64,000 nucleotides of DNA from Bacillus sp. B1-b2 (GTDB taxonomy: Bacteria; Bacillota; Bacilli; Bacillales; Cytobacillaceae): the NCBI RefSeq assembly GCF_009183415.1, contig NZ_WEHU01000013.1:62001-126000 (forward strand), read 5' to 3'. A program made the position numbers and the translations under genes. The notes under the pieces are model-generated. The model saw nothing but the letters and a program-made list of their open reading frames with translations. It did not search any database and was not told the DNA's origin. This document shows positions 8,718-19,769 of this stretch, piece by piece. Position 1 is the first letter of the stretch; each line of letters starts with the position of its first letter.

Positions 8718-10442
8718 ATGAGTATAACCAGTAAAGAAGTCATTCGACTATTAGAACAAATTGCGATATATATGGAACTGAAAGGTGATAATACCTTTAA
8801 AATTGCTGCTTTTAGAAAAGCGGCGAATAGTTTAGAAGCAAGCGAAAGAAAAGTGGAGGAGATAAATGATTTTACAGAACTACCAGGTATAGGGAAAGGA
8901 ACAGCTGCTGTCATAGAAGAATACATAAATTCAGGCAGGTCTTCAGTCCTTAACGAATTAAAAGAAGAAGTTCCGAAAGGCTTAATACCACTTTTGCAGC
9001 TTCCAGGTTTAGGTGGTAAAAAGATTGCAAGACTGTATAAGGAACTTGGAGTTAAAGATGCCGAAGACTTAAAAGAAGCATGTAACTCTGGAGCTGTTCA
9101 GGCAATGAAGGGTTTTGGAAAGAAAACAGAAGAAAAAATTCTAGAAGCGTTACAAAAGGTTGGATCAAGGCCTGATCGTCTGCCTATTGCATATATGCTT
9201 CCAATAGCTGTTTCCATAGAGAAAGAATTAGCAGAGATGGAGGGAGTTACTCGTTATTCTAGAGCTGGTAGCTTACGAAGAGTAAGAGAGACGATTAAAG
9301 ATCTAGATTTCATCATTGCGACAGATGAGCCATTAAAAGTCAAAGCTAAATTATTAGAATTACCAAATATTAAAGAAGTAATAGGTGCCGGGAATACAAA
9401 GGTAAGCATTACACTAGGATTGGACTATGATGTCTCTATTGATTTTCGCTTAGTAAAGCCCGCTGAATTTGTCACTACTTTACATCATTTTACTGGCTCT
9501 AAAGACCATAATGTTAGAATGAGACAACTTGCTAAAGAGCGTGGAGAAAAAATTAGTGAGTACGGAGTAGAAAATAATGAAACAGGTGAGATTAAAACAT
9601 TTGAAACAGAAGAAGCTTTCTATGAATATTTTGGGTTACCTTATATTCCCCCGGAAATAAGAGAAGATGGAAAAGAAGTAGAGCGTTTTTCTGAAGAAAA
9701 TGATTTGATCTCTGTTGATGCGATAAAAGGTGACTTGCATATGCATACTACTGCAAGTGATGGTGCTCATACACTAGAAGAGATGGTTGAGGCAAATAGA
9801 AAGATGGGCTATCAGTATATGGCTATAACAGATCATTCCCAATACTTAAAGGTAGCGAATGGTCTAACCCCTCAAAGACTAAGAGAACAGATAAATGAAA
9901 TACGAAAACTAAATGAAAAATACGATGATATTACGATTTTAGCTGGTATTGAAATGGATATCCTACCAGATGGGACATTAGATTATGAGGATGAATTATT
10001 AAGTGAACTAGATATCGTTATTGCTTCTATTCACTCCTCTTTCACGCAATCAAAAGATAAAATTATGAATAGATTAAAAACAGCATTAGAGAATAAATAT
10101 GTGGATATTATAGCACATCCTACTGGTAGGAAAATTGGAAAAAGAGACGGATATGAAGTGGATATGGAAAGTCTTATCCAATTAGCAAAAGAAACGAATA
10201 CAGTATTGGAGCTAAATAGTAATCCTAATCGCTTAGATTTAAGTGCAACGTATATTCAACTAGCACAAGAAGCTGGAGTGAAAATTGTAATCAATACAGA
10301 TGCCCATCATATAGATGAACTTCATAATATGAAGATAGGTGTGTCTACGGCGAAAAAAGGGTGGATAAGAAAATCGACTGTTTTAAATGCTATGACAAAA
10401 GAAGAATTACTGAACTATTTATATAATAAAAAACATAATTAA
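8718..10442 (+). CDS. polX: Family X DNA polymerase / 3'-5' exonuclease PolX
   Basis: PolX acts in base-excision repair gap filling. The 574-residue protein has helix-hairpin-helix elements ([18 protein letters not shown] near residue 52 and [18 protein letters not shown] near 95), a nucleotidyltransferase core with catalytic Asp195, Asp197 (KDLDFII) and Asp242 (VSIDFRL), and a C-terminal PHP domain from about 338 with [31 protein letters not shown] and NTDAHH metal ligands, which gives the exonuclease. Length and order match B. subtilis YshC. It is probably co-transcribed with mutS2, 35 bases downstream. Confidence 0.95.
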   Translation: MSITSKEVIRLLEQIAIYMELKGDNTFKIAAFRKAANSLEASERKVEEINDFTELPGIGKGTAAVIEEYINSGRSSVLNELKEEVPKGLIPLLQLPGLGGKKIARLYKELGVKDAEDLKEACNSGAVQAMKGFGKKTEEKILEALQKVGSRPDRLPIAYMLPIAVSIEKELAEMEGVTRYSRAGSLRRVRETIKDLDFIIATDEPLKVKAKLLELPNIKEVIGAGNTKVSITLGLDYDVSIDFRLVKPAEFVTTLHHFTGSKDHNVRMRQLAKERGEKISEYGVENNETGEIKTFETEEAFYEYFGLPYIPPEIREDGKEVERFSEENDLISVDAIKGDLHMHTTASDGAHTLEEMVEANRKMGYQYMAITDHSQYLKVANGLTPQRLREQINEIRKLNEKYDDITILAGIEMDILPDGTLDYEDELLSELDIVIASIHSSFTQSKDKIMNRLKTALENKYVDIIAHPTGRKIGKRDGYEVDMESLIQLAKETNTVLELNSNPNRLDLSATYIQLAQEAGVKIVINTDAHHIDELHNMKIGVSTAKKGWIRKSTVLNAMTKEELLNYLYNKKHN

Positions 10443-10477
10443 CCCTATTATTTTTAGGTAGCAAAGGAGATAACTCC

Positions 10478-12832
10478 ATGCAGGAAAGAGTATTAAAAAC
10501 GTTAGAATTTGATAAAATCAAGGCTCAATTAAGTGAGCATGTCTATTCCTCTCTAGGAAGAGACAAAGCAGAGCAATTAGTACCATCAACAAACTATGAA
10601 GAAGTTGTTCAATGGCAGGCAGAAACAGATGAAGCTGCGAAAGTATATCGTATGAGAGGAAGTATTCCACTAGATGGAATTCATGATATCCGGGCACATG
10701 TAAGAAGGTCTTCGATTGGTGGAATGCTTAGTCCTTTAGAACTTGTTCATATAGCCAGTACTGTTCATGTGAGCAGACAAATGAAACGGTTTATGGAAGA
10801 GTTTCATGCAGAAGAAGCAGTGCCTATACTATATACATTAACGAGTAGCATAGTAGTTCTTAATGAAGTAGAAGAACAAATTAAAATGGCAATAGATGAA
10901 CAAGGAGTAGTACTAGATAGTGCAAGTGACACACTTCGGACGTTAAGAAATCAGTTGCGCAGAAATGAGTCTCGTGTAAGAGAGAAATTAGAAAGTATGA
11001 TTCGTTCTTCTAACGCGCAAAAAATGCTTTCAGATAGCATTATTACCATTCGTAATGATCGTTTTGTTATTCCAGTGAAACAGGAATATAGAGGAAACTA
11101 TGGTGGTATTGTTCATGATCAAAGTGCTTCTGGCCAAACGTTATTCATTGAGCCACAAGTCGTAGTTACACTTAATAATGAATTACAAGCAATAAGAGTC
11201 AAAGAACAGCAGGAAATCGATCGCATTCTTTTACAGCTAACAGGTATTGTTGCACAATTTGAAGAAGAGCTATTACATATTGTATCCATATTAACAGAAC
11301 TAGATTTTATGTTTGCAAAGGCTAAGTACGCTCACCGATTAAAAGCAACTAAACCGACCATTAATAATGAAGGAAGAATAGCTTTATTGAAGGCAAAGCA
11401 TCCATTAATTCCTCAAGATGTAGTAGTAGCAAACGATGTTGCCCTTGGAGAAACCTATACTTCCATTGTTATAACTGGTCCGAATACAGGTGGTAAGACA
11501 GTAACGCTAAAAACAGTGGGACTGTGTACGTTAATGGCTCAAGCAGGACTTCAAATTCCCGCTCTAGATGGCTCTGAGATGGCCGTTTTTAAAGCTGTAT
11601 ATGCAGATATAGGGGATGAACAATCCATTGAGCAATCTTTAAGTACTTTCTCTTCGCATATGGTGAATATTGTTAAGATATTAGAAGAAGTCGATCAAAG
11701 TAGTCTTGTTTTATTCGATGAATTAGGAGCTGGAACAGATCCTCAAGAAGGTGCTGCTCTTGCGATTTCTATACTAGATGAAGTAAATAGTAGAGGAGCA
11801 AGAGTAATTGCAACAACGCATTATCCCGAACTAAAGGCATATGGCTATAATAGAAAAGAAGTCATTAATGCAAGTGTTGAATTTGATGTGGAAACCTTGA
11901 GTCCTACTTATCGCTTATTAATTGGAGTACCAGGTAGAAGTAATGCTTTTGAAATAAGCAAAAGGTTAGGGTTAAATAAATCAGTTATTGATGTGGCAAG
12001 GTCACATGTGAGTGCAGAGACTAATAAAATTGAAAATATGATATCTTCTTTAGAGGAAAGTCGTAGACAAGCAGAAAAAAATCAAGAAGAAGCAAATGAT
12101 TACTTAAAGCAAGCTGAAATGCTTCACAAAGATTTACAGAAGCAAGTAATGGAATACTATGAAAAGAAAGACTCTCTGCAGGAAAAAGCAAAACTAGAAG
12201 CGAAACAGATCGTGGAAAATGCTAAGAAGGAAGCAGAAGAGGTTATTTCTGAGTTAAGAAAAATGCAACTTGAAAAGCATGCAGAAGTAAAAGAACATGA
12301 ATTAATTGATGCTAGAAAAAGATTAGAAGATGCAACCCCTCAGATTGCTATCAAAAAAGATAAACTACCATCTAAAACGAACCATGCTTTCCAATCAGGT
12401 GATGAAGTAAAAGTTCTTACCTTTGACCAGAAAGGACAGTTGTTAGAGAGAGTTTCTGATAAGGAATGGCAAGTTCAAATCGGAATTATGAAAATGAAGG
12501 TAAAAGAGAAAGACCTAGAATTTATTAAAGCTCCAAAGGTGGTTGTAGAAACAAAGCCATTAGCGACGATTAAAGGTAAAGACTATCATGTTAGTCTTGA
12601 GCTTGATTTACGAGGAGAACGATTTGAAAATGCATTGGCACGAGTAGAAAAATATATTGATGATAGTCTGTTAGCTGGATATCCACGTGTTTCTATCATT
12701 CATGGTAAAGGAACGGGAGCATTACGAACAGGTGTGCAAGAGTATCTAAAAAATCATCGCTCTGTTAAAAAAATTCGTTTTGGGGATGCTGGTGAAGGCG
12801 GAAGTGGTGTGACAGTGGTTGAATTTAAATAG
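10478..12832 (+). CDS. mutS2: Endonuclease MutS2 / ribosome-rescue MutS2 ATPase
   Basis: A 784-residue MutS-family ATPase without the mismatch-recognition domain. MutS2 suppresses recombination or splits collided ribosomes, depending on the species studied. The Walker A GPNTGGKT is at residues 334-341 and Walker [13 protein letters not shown] near 410. A long coiled coil (about 515-630) leads to a C-terminal Smr nuclease domain with LDLRGER and [18 protein letters not shown] precedes the ATG. In B. subtilis it is mutSB (yshD), with the same neighbours. Confidence 0.95.
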   Translation: MQERVLKTLEFDKIKAQLSEHVYSSLGRDKAEQLVPSTNYEEVVQWQAETDEAAKVYRMRGSIPLDGIHDIRAHVRRSSIGGMLSPLELVHIASTVHVSRQMKRFMEEFHAEEAVPILYTLTSSIVVLNEVEEQIKMAIDEQGVVLDSASDTLRTLRNQLRRNESRVREKLESMIRSSNAQKMLSDSIITIRNDRFVIPVKQEYRGNYGGIVHDQSASGQTLFIEPQVVVTLNNELQAIRVKEQQEIDRILLQLTGIVAQFEEELLHIVSILTELDFMFAKAKYAHRLKATKPTINNEGRIALLKAKHPLIPQDVVVANDVALGETYTSIVITGPNTGGKTVTLKTVGLCTLMAQAGLQIPALDGSEMAVFKAVYADIGDEQSIEQSLSTFSSHMVNIVKILEEVDQSSLVLFDELGAGTDPQEGAALAISILDEVNSRGARVIATTHYPELKAYGYNRKEVINASVEFDVETLSPTYRLLIGVPGRSNAFEISKRLGLNKSVIDVARSHVSAETNKIENMISSLEESRRQAEKNQEEANDYLKQAEMLHKDLQKQVMEYYEKKDSLQEKAKLEAKQIVENAKKEAEEVISELRKMQLEKHAEVKEHELIDARKRLEDATPQIAIKKDKLPSKTNHAFQSGDEVKVLTFDQKGQLLERVSDKEWQVQIGIMKMKVKEKDLEFIKAPKVVVETKPLATIKGKDYHVSLELDLRGERFENALARVEKYIDDSLLAGYPRVSIIHGKGTGALRTGVQEYLKNHRSVKKIRFGDAGEGGSGVTVVEFK

Positions 12833-12866
12833 AGATTAGAATCAAAAAGGGGAGAGGGGAAGCCCG

Positions 12867-13274
12867 ATGGATCAATTTTGGGAAAATGAGTACGTAAAAA
12901 CAGCAGGAGATTATAGTGTTGTCATTTTAAGCATTGTTGTGTTTTTAGCTGTCTTTGAACTTGTTACAAGGTATAACAACTGGGAAGAAATTAAAAATGG
13001 GAATTTGGCTGTTGCAATGGCAACTGGAGGAAAGATTTTTGGAATTGCAAATATCTTTAGACATTCCATCATGCATAATGACTCCTTGATAACTATGATA
13101 GTTTGGGGAGTTTATGGATTTAGCTTGCTCCTAATTGGTTATTTTATCTTTGAATTTTTGACTCCAAAATTTAGAATTGATGAAGAAATTAAAAATGATA
13201 ATCGGGCAGTAGGATTTTTATCCATGGTTATTTCAGTGGGACTTTCCTTTGTAGTAGGTGCTGGTATCTCTTAA
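12867..13274 (+). CDS. yshE: DUF350 family membrane protein YshE
   Basis: A 135-residue protein with four predicted membrane segments (about 18-37, 46-65, 76-97, 113-133). The sequence shows an internal duplication: EEIKNGNLAVAMATGG in the first half corresponds to EEIKNDNRAVGFLSMV in the second, the DUF350 arrangement. The function is unknown. It follows mutS2 by 34 bases with GGGGAGAGGGGAAG upstream of the ATG, is probably in the polX-mutS2 unit, and is followed by a strong terminator. Same place as B. subtilis yshE. Confidence 0.88.
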   Translation: MDQFWENEYVKTAGDYSVVILSIVVFLAVFELVTRYNNWEEIKNGNLAVAMATGGKIFGIANIFRHSIMHNDSLITMIVWGVYGFSLLLIGYFIFEFLTPKFRIDEEIKNDNRAVGFLSMVISVGLSFVVGAGIS

Positions 13275-13296
13275 TAATGAAGTGTAAGTCTTTGAG

Positions 13297-13341
13297 ATAG
13301 GTGCAAACCGTAAAATGATGCGGTTTGCACCTATTTTTTTG
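13297..13341 (+). terminator. Terminator after yshE
   Basis: A perfect 14-bp stem (13297-13310 with 13321-13334) has a 10-nt loop and a T run. Confidence 0.9.
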
Positions 13342-13445
13342 CCCATTTTAAACTCCTTTCTACAATTTAGGCGACTTAGAATAAGCCGAACCTTTCCTAT
13401 CTCCATATAATAAGCTAGTACAAAAAATTTAAGGGAGGAATTGCA

Positions 13446-15140
13446 ATGGAAACAGATAAGAGATGGCTAGAACTTTATCCAGATCATATCGCCAAGAATG
13501 TATATTATCAGGCGGATACCTTACCACAAATATTAAGAAATGCTGCAACAGAATACCCAAAACACAAAGCTATTCATTTTATGGGGAAAGAAATGACCTT
13601 TAAGAGCTTATATAATAAAACACTTGTCTTAGCCGCATATTTACAGAAATTAGGGATAAAAAAAGGAGATCGAGTAGCTATGATGCTACCGAACATTCCT
13701 CAAACAGTTATTAGCTTCTATGCTATTTTACAAACAGGAGCTATAGTTGTTCCAGTAAACCCACTCTATCAAGAAAAAGAGATTGAGTTTATGATGAAGG
13801 ATTCTGATGCAAAAGCAATTATTACTTTAGATCTTCTTTATAATAGGGTAAAAAATGTACAAGCAGAAACCAATTTAGAGCATGTTATTGTGACGTCCAT
13901 TAAAGACTTTCTTCCGTTTCCTAAAAATGTTGTATATCCATTTATCCAAGCAAAAGAACAAGGTAAATCACCTAGCATTACACCCTCCCATTCAACCCAT
14001 CTATTCTCTTCCATATTAAAAAACAAAGATGCAAATCCATTAGCAGTACCTCTAAATTTTGAAGAAGATATTGCGATTCTTCAATATACAGGTGGTACAA
14101 CCGGTTTTCCAAAAGGAGCCATTTTAACTCATCAAAACTTAATTTCGAATACTGCTATGTGCAGACAATGGCTTTATAAAATGGAAAAAGGTAAAGAGAA
14201 ACTGCTTGCTATTATGCCTTTATTCCATGTTTATGGCTTAATGACAGTAATGGTTTTATCTGTAATGGAAATATATACGATGATTCTTCTTCCTAAGTTC
14301 GATGCTACCACTGCTCTTAAAACCATTGATAAACAAAAGCCTACTGTATTCCCTGGTGCTCCCACTATCTATATAGGCTTATTGAATCACCCTGATATCG
14401 AGAAATACGACCTCTCGTCTATTAAAGGAGCAATTAGTGGCTCTGCTCCGTTACCAATGGAACTGATTGAAAAATTTCAGCAAAAAACAGGTGGCAAAAT
14501 AGTAGAAGGATATGGGCTAACCGAAACATCACCTGTAACACATGTGAATTTTCTTTGGGATTATGAGGTAGTGAAAGGCTCTATCGGTGTTCCATGGCCT
14601 GGAACAGATGCTGCTATTTTCTCATTAGAAACAGGTGAACCACTTTTGCCAGGAGAAATAGGGGAGCTTGGAATTAAAGGTCCACAAGTTATGAAAGGCT
14701 ATTGGAAAAACGAAGCAGAAACAAACAAAGTATTGAAAGATGGTTGGCTGTTAACAGGAGATCTAGCTTATATGGATGAGAAAGGCTATTTCTATATTGT
14801 AGATCGTAAGAAAGACATTATAATTGCAAGTGGATTTAATATTTATCCTCGTGAAGTGGAAGAGGTGTTATATGAACATCCTGCTGTCTTAGAAGCTTCT
14901 GTAGTAGGTGTGAAGGACTCTTATCGAGGAGAAACAGTAAAAGCATTTATCGTATTACAAAAGGGTGCAGAGTTAACAGAAAAAGAATTAAATCAATATA
15001 TGAGAAGTAAGATTGCTTCTTATAAAGTACCTAGATTGTATGAATTTAGGGAAGAATTGCCGAAAACAGCAATAGGTAAAGTATTAAGAAGACAATTAAA
15101 GGAAGAAACAGAAGCACAAATAAAGTCTGATAGTGAATAA
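13446..15140 (+). CDS. lcfA: Long-chain fatty-acid-CoA ligase
   Basis: A 564-residue ANL-family enzyme that activates long-chain fatty acids with ATP and CoA. Motifs are YTGGTTGFPKGA (P-loop-like, near 216), GYGLTETSP, TGDLAYMDEKGYFYIVDRKKD and the C-terminal lysine motif KTAIGKVLRR. The start ATG has AGGGAGGAA upstream. Etf genes follow 19 bases after the stop, so it is probably an operon lcfA-etfB-etfA. In B. subtilis fadR and fadB lie between lcfA and etfB; neither is here, and no clear FadR operator was recognised. Confidence 0.93.
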   Translation: METDKRWLELYPDHIAKNVYYQADTLPQILRNAATEYPKHKAIHFMGKEMTFKSLYNKTLVLAAYLQKLGIKKGDRVAMMLPNIPQTVISFYAILQTGAIVVPVNPLYQEKEIEFMMKDSDAKAIITLDLLYNRVKNVQAETNLEHVIVTSIKDFLPFPKNVVYPFIQAKEQGKSPSITPSHSTHLFSSILKNKDANPLAVPLNFEEDIAILQYTGGTTGFPKGAILTHQNLISNTAMCRQWLYKMEKGKEKLLAIMPLFHVYGLMTVMVLSVMEIYTMILLPKFDATTALKTIDKQKPTVFPGAPTIYIGLLNHPDIEKYDLSSIKGAISGSAPLPMELIEKFQQKTGGKIVEGYGLTETSPVTHVNFLWDYEVVKGSIGVPWPGTDAAIFSLETGEPLLPGEIGELGIKGPQVMKGYWKNEAETNKVLKDGWLLTGDLAYMDEKGYFYIVDRKKDIIIASGFNIYPREVEEVLYEHPAVLEASVVGVKDSYRGETVKAFIVLQKGAELTEKELNQYMRSKIASYKVPRLYEFREELPKTAIGKVLRRQLKEETEAQIKSDSE

Positions 15141-15159
15141 GGTAAGGAGGAATAAATAA

Positions 15160-15903
15160 ATGAATATGATTGTTTTACTTTCTAGAACAGTATCACCGGA
15201 AGAAGAATTGAAAGTAGAGAATGGTCAGATTTCCATGAACGAAAGTAGCTATATCATTAATCCTCCTGATTGTATAGCACTAGAAGAGGCTCTTCAGTTA
15301 AAAGAATTATATGGAGGAACTATTACAGTTTTAATGGTAGGTCCACATACAGGTGAAAAACAACTAAGAACCGCACTTGCAATGGGGGCTGATAAAGCTG
15401 TGTTAATGGATATAGGGGATGAAAAATCCAATTCCTCCTTAGTAGCAAAAATAATCGGAGCGTATATAAGCTCTCTGGACTATGATCTTATTCTCGCAGG
15501 AGATTTTTCAACAGATGGAGCAACAGGTCAAGTTGGTCCTAGAGTTGCTACAATATTAAATATTCCCTATTTAACAAATACAATAAAAATAGAACAAGAA
15601 AAGAATAAAGTTAGTATTACAAGACGCTCCGAATTTGATGTGGAAACATATGAGGGACAATTTCCACTATTAGTGACAATCCCACAAAGTCTCCATGTGC
15701 CAAGACTTGTATCCATTGCTGGTGTAATCAAAGCGAAGAAAAAAGAAATTGATTTCAACTTCGTTAATAGCGAGAAAAAGTCATTTGAATACGCTCAAAA
15801 TTATTCTTATGCACCATTAGAAAGAACTAAACACATGATTCAAGGAGACAATTCTACCAAAGTAGCTCATTTAGCAAAGATTATAAAACAAGAGTTACCA
15901 TAG
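15160..15903 (+). CDS. etfB: Electron transfer flavoprotein beta subunit
   Basis: A 247-residue beta subunit of the FAD/AMP heterodimer that takes electrons from acyl-CoA dehydrogenases to the quinone pool. Family features are NPPDCIALEEALQLKE, MGADKAVLMD, DLILAGDFSTDGATGQVGPR and a C-terminal arm with the recognition-loop region LHVPRLVSIAGVIKAKKKE. AAGGAGG lies nine bases before the ATG. It sits 20 bases before the etfA start and is clearly cotranscribed with it. Confidence 0.92.
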   Translation: MNMIVLLSRTVSPEEELKVENGQISMNESSYIINPPDCIALEEALQLKELYGGTITVLMVGPHTGEKQLRTALAMGADKAVLMDIGDEKSNSSLVAKIIGAYISSLDYDLILAGDFSTDGATGQVGPRVATILNIPYLTNTIKIEQEKNKVSITRRSEFDVETYEGQFPLLVTIPQSLHVPRLVSIAGVIKAKKKEIDFNFVNSEKKSFEYAQNYSYAPLERTKHMIQGDNSTKVAHLAKIIKQELP

Positions 15904-15923
15904 GTTTGTAAATGGAGGAAAAA

Positions 15924-16901
15924 ATGGCGAAAGAAAGGATTCTTATTTTTGGAGAAGTGTATCATAATAGCATTAAATCGATAACATTAGAATGTATAGA
16001 TGCCATAAAGCATTTAAAGAGAAAGGCTGAATTGATTGTCTTATTAAGCGGGGAAGATGTAAAAAAGCATGCTGAAGAATTAAGTTATTATCCAATAGAC
16101 AAAATTATAACAGTAGAATCCCCCTTTCTATCTAGATTCTCCATTGAGACATGGAATAACATGGTAGAGTCTGTGATAGAAAACTTGGAACCAACAATAA
16201 TAGTGTTTGGTCATACAGAGATAGGGAGGTCAATTACACCTTATATAAGTGAAAGACTAAATATCCCCTTATTTTCTAATGTTGAAACTTTAGAAATGAA
16301 AGAAAATAAGCTACAAATAACTAGACCTGCTTTTTCAGGAAAACTAACGGAGTATCTACAAATAGAAGAAACACCCTATATTCTTACACTAAAGCCAAAG
16401 GTTTGGTCAAGTATATCTAAAATGGAAAACAAAAAGAGTCAAGTAATTGCTATGAATGTGGAAATAGAAAAACCTGTATTTTCCCTTAGTAGATTAGTCC
16501 AAAGTGAAAAAGAGCAAAGTAATTTAACAGATGCAAAGATAATTGTTGGTGCTGGAAGAGGGGTAGAAACTAAGGAAGGCTTTGAGCTTGTCGAACAGCT
16601 TGCGCAAAAACTTGGAGGAGCGGTAGGTGTATCCAGAGGGGCTGTAGAGCTGGGAGTTACTGATTCTTCTATTCAAATAGGACAAACAGGTAAAACGGTT
16701 GCTCCAGACATTTATATCGCTTGTGGAATTTCCGGTGCTATTCAACACTTAATAGGAGTTAAATCAGCGAAAACCATAATAGCTATTAATAAGGATCCGC
16801 ATTCCCCCATTTTTGAATATGCAGACTATTGCCTAGTAGGAGATATTTTTGATGTTATTCCTGCTTTAATAAAGGAATGGAACCAAGAAAGTATGGAATA
16901 A
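15924..16901 (+). CDS. etfA: Electron transfer flavoprotein alpha subunit
   Basis: The 325-residue alpha subunit carries the FAD domain near its C-terminus: VGAGRGVETKEGFELVEQLA, then VAPDIYIACGISGAIQHLIG and IIAINKDPHSPIFEYADY, the standard FAD-binding order. The start is ATG at 15924 because GGAGG at 15914-15918 would overlap translation from the in-frame ATG at 15912. The resulting length equals the usual Bacillus size. It partners EtfB and probably serves beta-oxidation with LcfA. Confidence 0.93.
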   Translation: MAKERILIFGEVYHNSIKSITLECIDAIKHLKRKAELIVLLSGEDVKKHAEELSYYPIDKIITVESPFLSRFSIETWNNMVESVIENLEPTIIVFGHTEIGRSITPYISERLNIPLFSNVETLEMKENKLQITRPAFSGKLTEYLQIEETPYILTLKPKVWSSISKMENKKSQVIAMNVEIEKPVFSLSRLVQSEKEQSNLTDAKIIVGAGRGVETKEGFELVEQLAQKLGGAVGVSRGAVELGVTDSSIQIGQTGKTVAPDIYIACGISGAIQHLIGVKSAKTIIAINKDPHSPIFEYADYCLVGDIFDVIPALIKEWNQESME

Positions 16902-16973
16902 TATTGGATGGATGGAGCATTATTTGGAAAACATAACGTTTGAAACATATTATTAGTATCCTTTATCAAACCA

Positions 16974-16982
16974 TGGTATACT
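16974..16982 (+). promoter_or_regulatory. Extended -10 promoter of trxA
   Basis: TGGTATACT fits an extended -10 element 43 bases before the trxA start; the -35 region is poor. Stress regulation of trxA known in B. subtilis (sigma-B, Spx) was not evident in the sequence. Confidence 0.45.
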
Positions 16983-17024
16983 TTCGATATTATAAGTTAA
17001 ACACTTTGAGGAGGCATATATATA

Positions 17025-17339
17025 ATGGCAATTACACATGCAACAGATCAAACATTCCAAACAGAAACAGGTTCAGGTGTCGTACTAGTAGATTTCTGGG
17101 CACCATGGTGCGGACCTTGTAAAATGATTGCTCCAGTTCTAGAAGAACTTGATGGTGAAATCGGTGATAAAGTAAAAATCGTGAAAGTAGATGTAGATGA
17201 AAACCAACAATCAGCATCTCAATTCGGTGTTATGAGTATCCCAACATTATTGGTTCTTAAAGAAGGAGAAGTAGTAGATAAAGTAGTTGGTTTCCAACCA
17301 AAAGAAGCTCTTTCTGAATTATTAGCAAAACACGTTTAA
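17025..17339 (+). CDS. trxA: Thioredoxin
   Basis: A 104-residue cytosolic disulfide reductase. The active site is WCGPC with Cys29 and Cys32, preceded by VDFWAP, and the cis-proline is in SIPTLLV. Length and position after etfA match B. subtilis TrxA, which is essential. GAGGAGG precedes the ATG. It is a single-gene unit with its own promoter and a strong terminator. Confidence 0.97.
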   Translation: MAITHATDQTFQTETGSGVVLVDFWAPWCGPCKMIAPVLEELDGEIGDKVKIVKVDVDENQQSASQFGVMSIPTLLVLKEGEVVDKVVGFQPKEALSELLAKHV

Positions 17340-17357
17340 TTCTTAGGAAAAAACACG

Positions 17358-17402
17358 AAAACGTAGGTAAACCATGCAATTGGTTTACCTACGTTTTTTT
17401 TA
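17358..17402 (+). terminator. trxA terminator
   Basis: A perfect 17-bp stem (17358-17374 with 17381-17397) has a 6-nt loop and a T run. Confidence 0.9.
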
Positions 17403-17619
17403 TTTGTGATTGTACCTTTAAAACCTTTTCATGACAAAAGCAAAGATACAACCTTTGTATGAAGGAAAAGGGAATCTAAATTCCCCTTGTTCTAATATAA
17501 AAATATTACCAACACATGCTTTTTTCTTGATGAATACTTGAAATAACCTATAATAAAGATAGTATACATGTTCGATTATTTGAAGGTTAAGGTATGGTTT
17601 CATTCAGGGAGGGAACTAA

Positions 17620-19401
17620 TTGAACGATATTATTAAACATAAATTAATGATCTTGCCAGATCAGCCTGGATGTTATTTAATGAAAGACCGTCAAGGAACG
17701 ATCATTTATGTCGGTAAAGCTAAGGTTTTAAAAAATCGAGTTCGTTCCTATTTCACAGGCTCACATGATGGAAAAACATTAAGATTAGTAAATGAAATAG
17801 AAGACTTTGAGTATATAATTACGTCTTCTAATATAGAAGCATTAATTTTAGAATTAAATTTAATAAAAAAACATGATCCAAAGTATAATATTATGCTTAA
17901 GGATGATAAAAGCTATCCTTTTATTAAGCTTACAGCAGAAAGACATCCGAGACTCATTACAACCCGCCAAGTAAAAAAAGATAAAGGAAAATACTTTGGA
18001 CCCTATCCAAATGCTCAAGCAGCAAATGAAACAAAAAAGCTACTTGATAGAATTTATCCTTTGCGCAAATGTAATACCCTACCAGACAGGGTTTGCTTAT
18101 ATTATCATTTAGGACAATGCTTAGCACCTTGTGTGAATGATGTATCAGAGAAAGAATACAAAGCTATTGTGGATGATATTTCAAAATTTTTAAATGGTGG
18201 ATATAAAGATATTAAGAAAGAATTATCAGAAAAGATGATGGCAGCATCAGAGGAATTAGATTTCGAACGTGCAAAAGAATTTAGAGATCAAATTGCTCAT
18301 ATTGAAGCAACGATGGAAAAGCAAAAAATGATGATGACTGATTTAGTAGATCGAGATATCTTCGGTTATGCTTATGATAAGGGCTGGATGTGTGTACAGG
18401 TATTCTTTGTTCGCCAAGGGAAATTGATTGAAAGAGATGTTAGTATGTTTCCTATCTATCAAGAACCAGAAGAAGAAATGCTAACATATTTAGGTCAATT
18501 CTACGATAAAGCAAACCATTTTAAACCAAAAGAGATTTATATTCCTGATGATATTCAAGGAGAAATGGTAGAAGAGATTCTTCAAGTAAAAGTAATAAAG
18601 CCACAAAGAGGACAGAAAAAGGATTTAGTGCTACTAGCAAGTAAAAATGCTAAGAATGCATTAAAAGAGAAATTTGCTTTAATTGAAAGAGATGAAGATC
18701 GTACCATTAAGGCAGTAGAGAATTTAGGTAACCAAATGGGAATCTATGCTCCACTGCGAATGGAAGCATTTGATAATAGTAATATCCAAGGTACGAATCC
18801 TGTATCGGCTATGATTGTCTTTATAGACGGGAAGCCTGCTAAAAAAGAATATCGTAAATATAAAATAAAATCTGTTCAAGGACCAGATGACTATGAATCA
18901 ATGAGAGAAGTGGTTCGAAGAAGATACCAACGAGTACTAAAAGAGGGATTGCCGCTTCCAGATTTAATCTTAATTGATGGAGGAAAAGGACATTTAGAAG
19001 CGGTCCGAGAAATCCTGCTAGATGAATTAAGCTTAGATATTCCAGTAGCTGGGTTAGTGAAGGATGATAAGCACAAAACCTCTCAATTGCTTTATGGAAA
19101 TCCATTAGAAATCATTCCTTTAGAAAGAAATAGTCAGGAATTCTATCTATTACAAAGGATACAAGATGAGGTTCACCGTTTTGCCATTACTTTTCATCGC
19201 CAATTACGTGGAAAAAATGCATTTCAATCCCTTTTAGATGATATACCAGGGATTGGTGAGAAACGTCGAAAGCTTCTTTTAAAAACTTTTGGTTCTGTAA
19301 AAAAAATGAAAGAAGCGTCTATGGATGATTTTCAAAAGGCAGGGATTCCACTTCATGTGGCTGAGCAATTAATGGAAAGATTAAAAGAAGAAAAACAGTG
19401 A
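17620..19401 (+). CDS. uvrC: Excinuclease ABC subunit C
   Basis: UvrC makes both incisions in nucleotide-excision repair. The 593 residues show the N-terminal GIY-YIG nuclease ([19 protein letters not shown], about 16-35), the Cys-rich segment [21 protein letters not shown], a UVR motif (about 205-240), the RNase H-like nuclease domain ([30 protein letters not shown]) and tandem helix-hairpin-helices at the C-terminus ([19 protein letters not shown]). The start is TTG at 17620 with AGGGAGGG upstream. It is a standalone gene between trxA and lysC, as in B. subtilis. Confidence 0.95.
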   Translation: MNDIIKHKLMILPDQPGCYLMKDRQGTIIYVGKAKVLKNRVRSYFTGSHDGKTLRLVNEIEDFEYIITSSNIEALILELNLIKKHDPKYNIMLKDDKSYPFIKLTAERHPRLITTRQVKKDKGKYFGPYPNAQAANETKKLLDRIYPLRKCNTLPDRVCLYYHLGQCLAPCVNDVSEKEYKAIVDDISKFLNGGYKDIKKELSEKMMAASEELDFERAKEFRDQIAHIEATMEKQKMMMTDLVDRDIFGYAYDKGWMCVQVFFVRQGKLIERDVSMFPIYQEPEEEMLTYLGQFYDKANHFKPKEIYIPDDIQGEMVEEILQVKVIKPQRGQKKDLVLLASKNAKNALKEKFALIERDEDRTIKAVENLGNQMGIYAPLRMEAFDNSNIQGTNPVSAMIVFIDGKPAKKEYRKYKIKSVQGPDDYESMREVVRRRYQRVLKEGLPLPDLILIDGGKGHLEAVREILLDELSLDIPVAGLVKDDKHKTSQLLYGNPLEIIPLERNSQEFYLLQRIQDEVHRFAITFHRQLRGKNAFQSLLDDIPGIGEKRRKLLLKTFGSVKKMKEASMDDFQKAGIPLHVAEQLMERLKEEKQ

Positions 19402-19430
19402 TTGTCGTTTTTAAGACACTGTGCTATAAT
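19402..19430 (+). promoter_or_regulatory. Sigma-A promoter of the lysC riboswitch transcript
   Basis: TTGTCG (19402-19407), a 17-base spacer and TATAAT (19425-19430) with an upstream TG give a strong promoter. It begins directly after the uvrC stop. Confidence 0.8.
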
Positions 19431-19452
19431 AATTTCAACTTATAACTGAATA

Positions 19453-19633
19453 AGTGAAGGTAGAGGTGCGAGCTTCAAGAGTAGTAATTCGGAGAAGGAT
19501 GAGCTTCCGTGAAGAATTATGAAAGGGATAGATCGCCGAAGTAAAGAATGTCTCATTGATTTCTTTACTGGTTTTGCATTGAATAAATGTAAGACTGTCA
19601 AAACAAGGAACTGTTTTGGAGAGCTATCTCACT
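19453..19633 (+). ncRNA. Lysine riboswitch (L box)
   Basis: Conserved L-box words appear in order: GTAGAGGTGCGAGCTTCAAG, AGTAG, GAAAGGGATAGATCGCCGAAG, GACTGTC and TTTGGAGAGCTATCTCAC; the last closes the P1 helix with GTGAAGGTAG. Lysine binding favours the terminator at 19666-19693. Lysine repression of lysC by this element is established in B. subtilis. Together with the promoter at 19402 it fills the space between uvrC and lysC. Confidence 0.95.
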
Positions 19634-19665
19634 GTTTGTGCATCTTAATGTATACATACTGCACG

Positions 19666-19693
19666 GCAATGAGACGTTCTCATTGCTTTTTTT
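19666..19693 (+). terminator. Riboswitch terminator
   Basis: The stem GCAATGAGA/TCTCATTGC (19666-19674 with 19678-19686) is followed by a T run. Confidence 0.9.
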
Positions 19694-19769
19694 ATTGCAA
19701 AAAATAATAAAAGCAAGGGGAAGATTATAGACAACCTCTAAGAATAATGAGAAAAGGTAGGGAGAAGTT

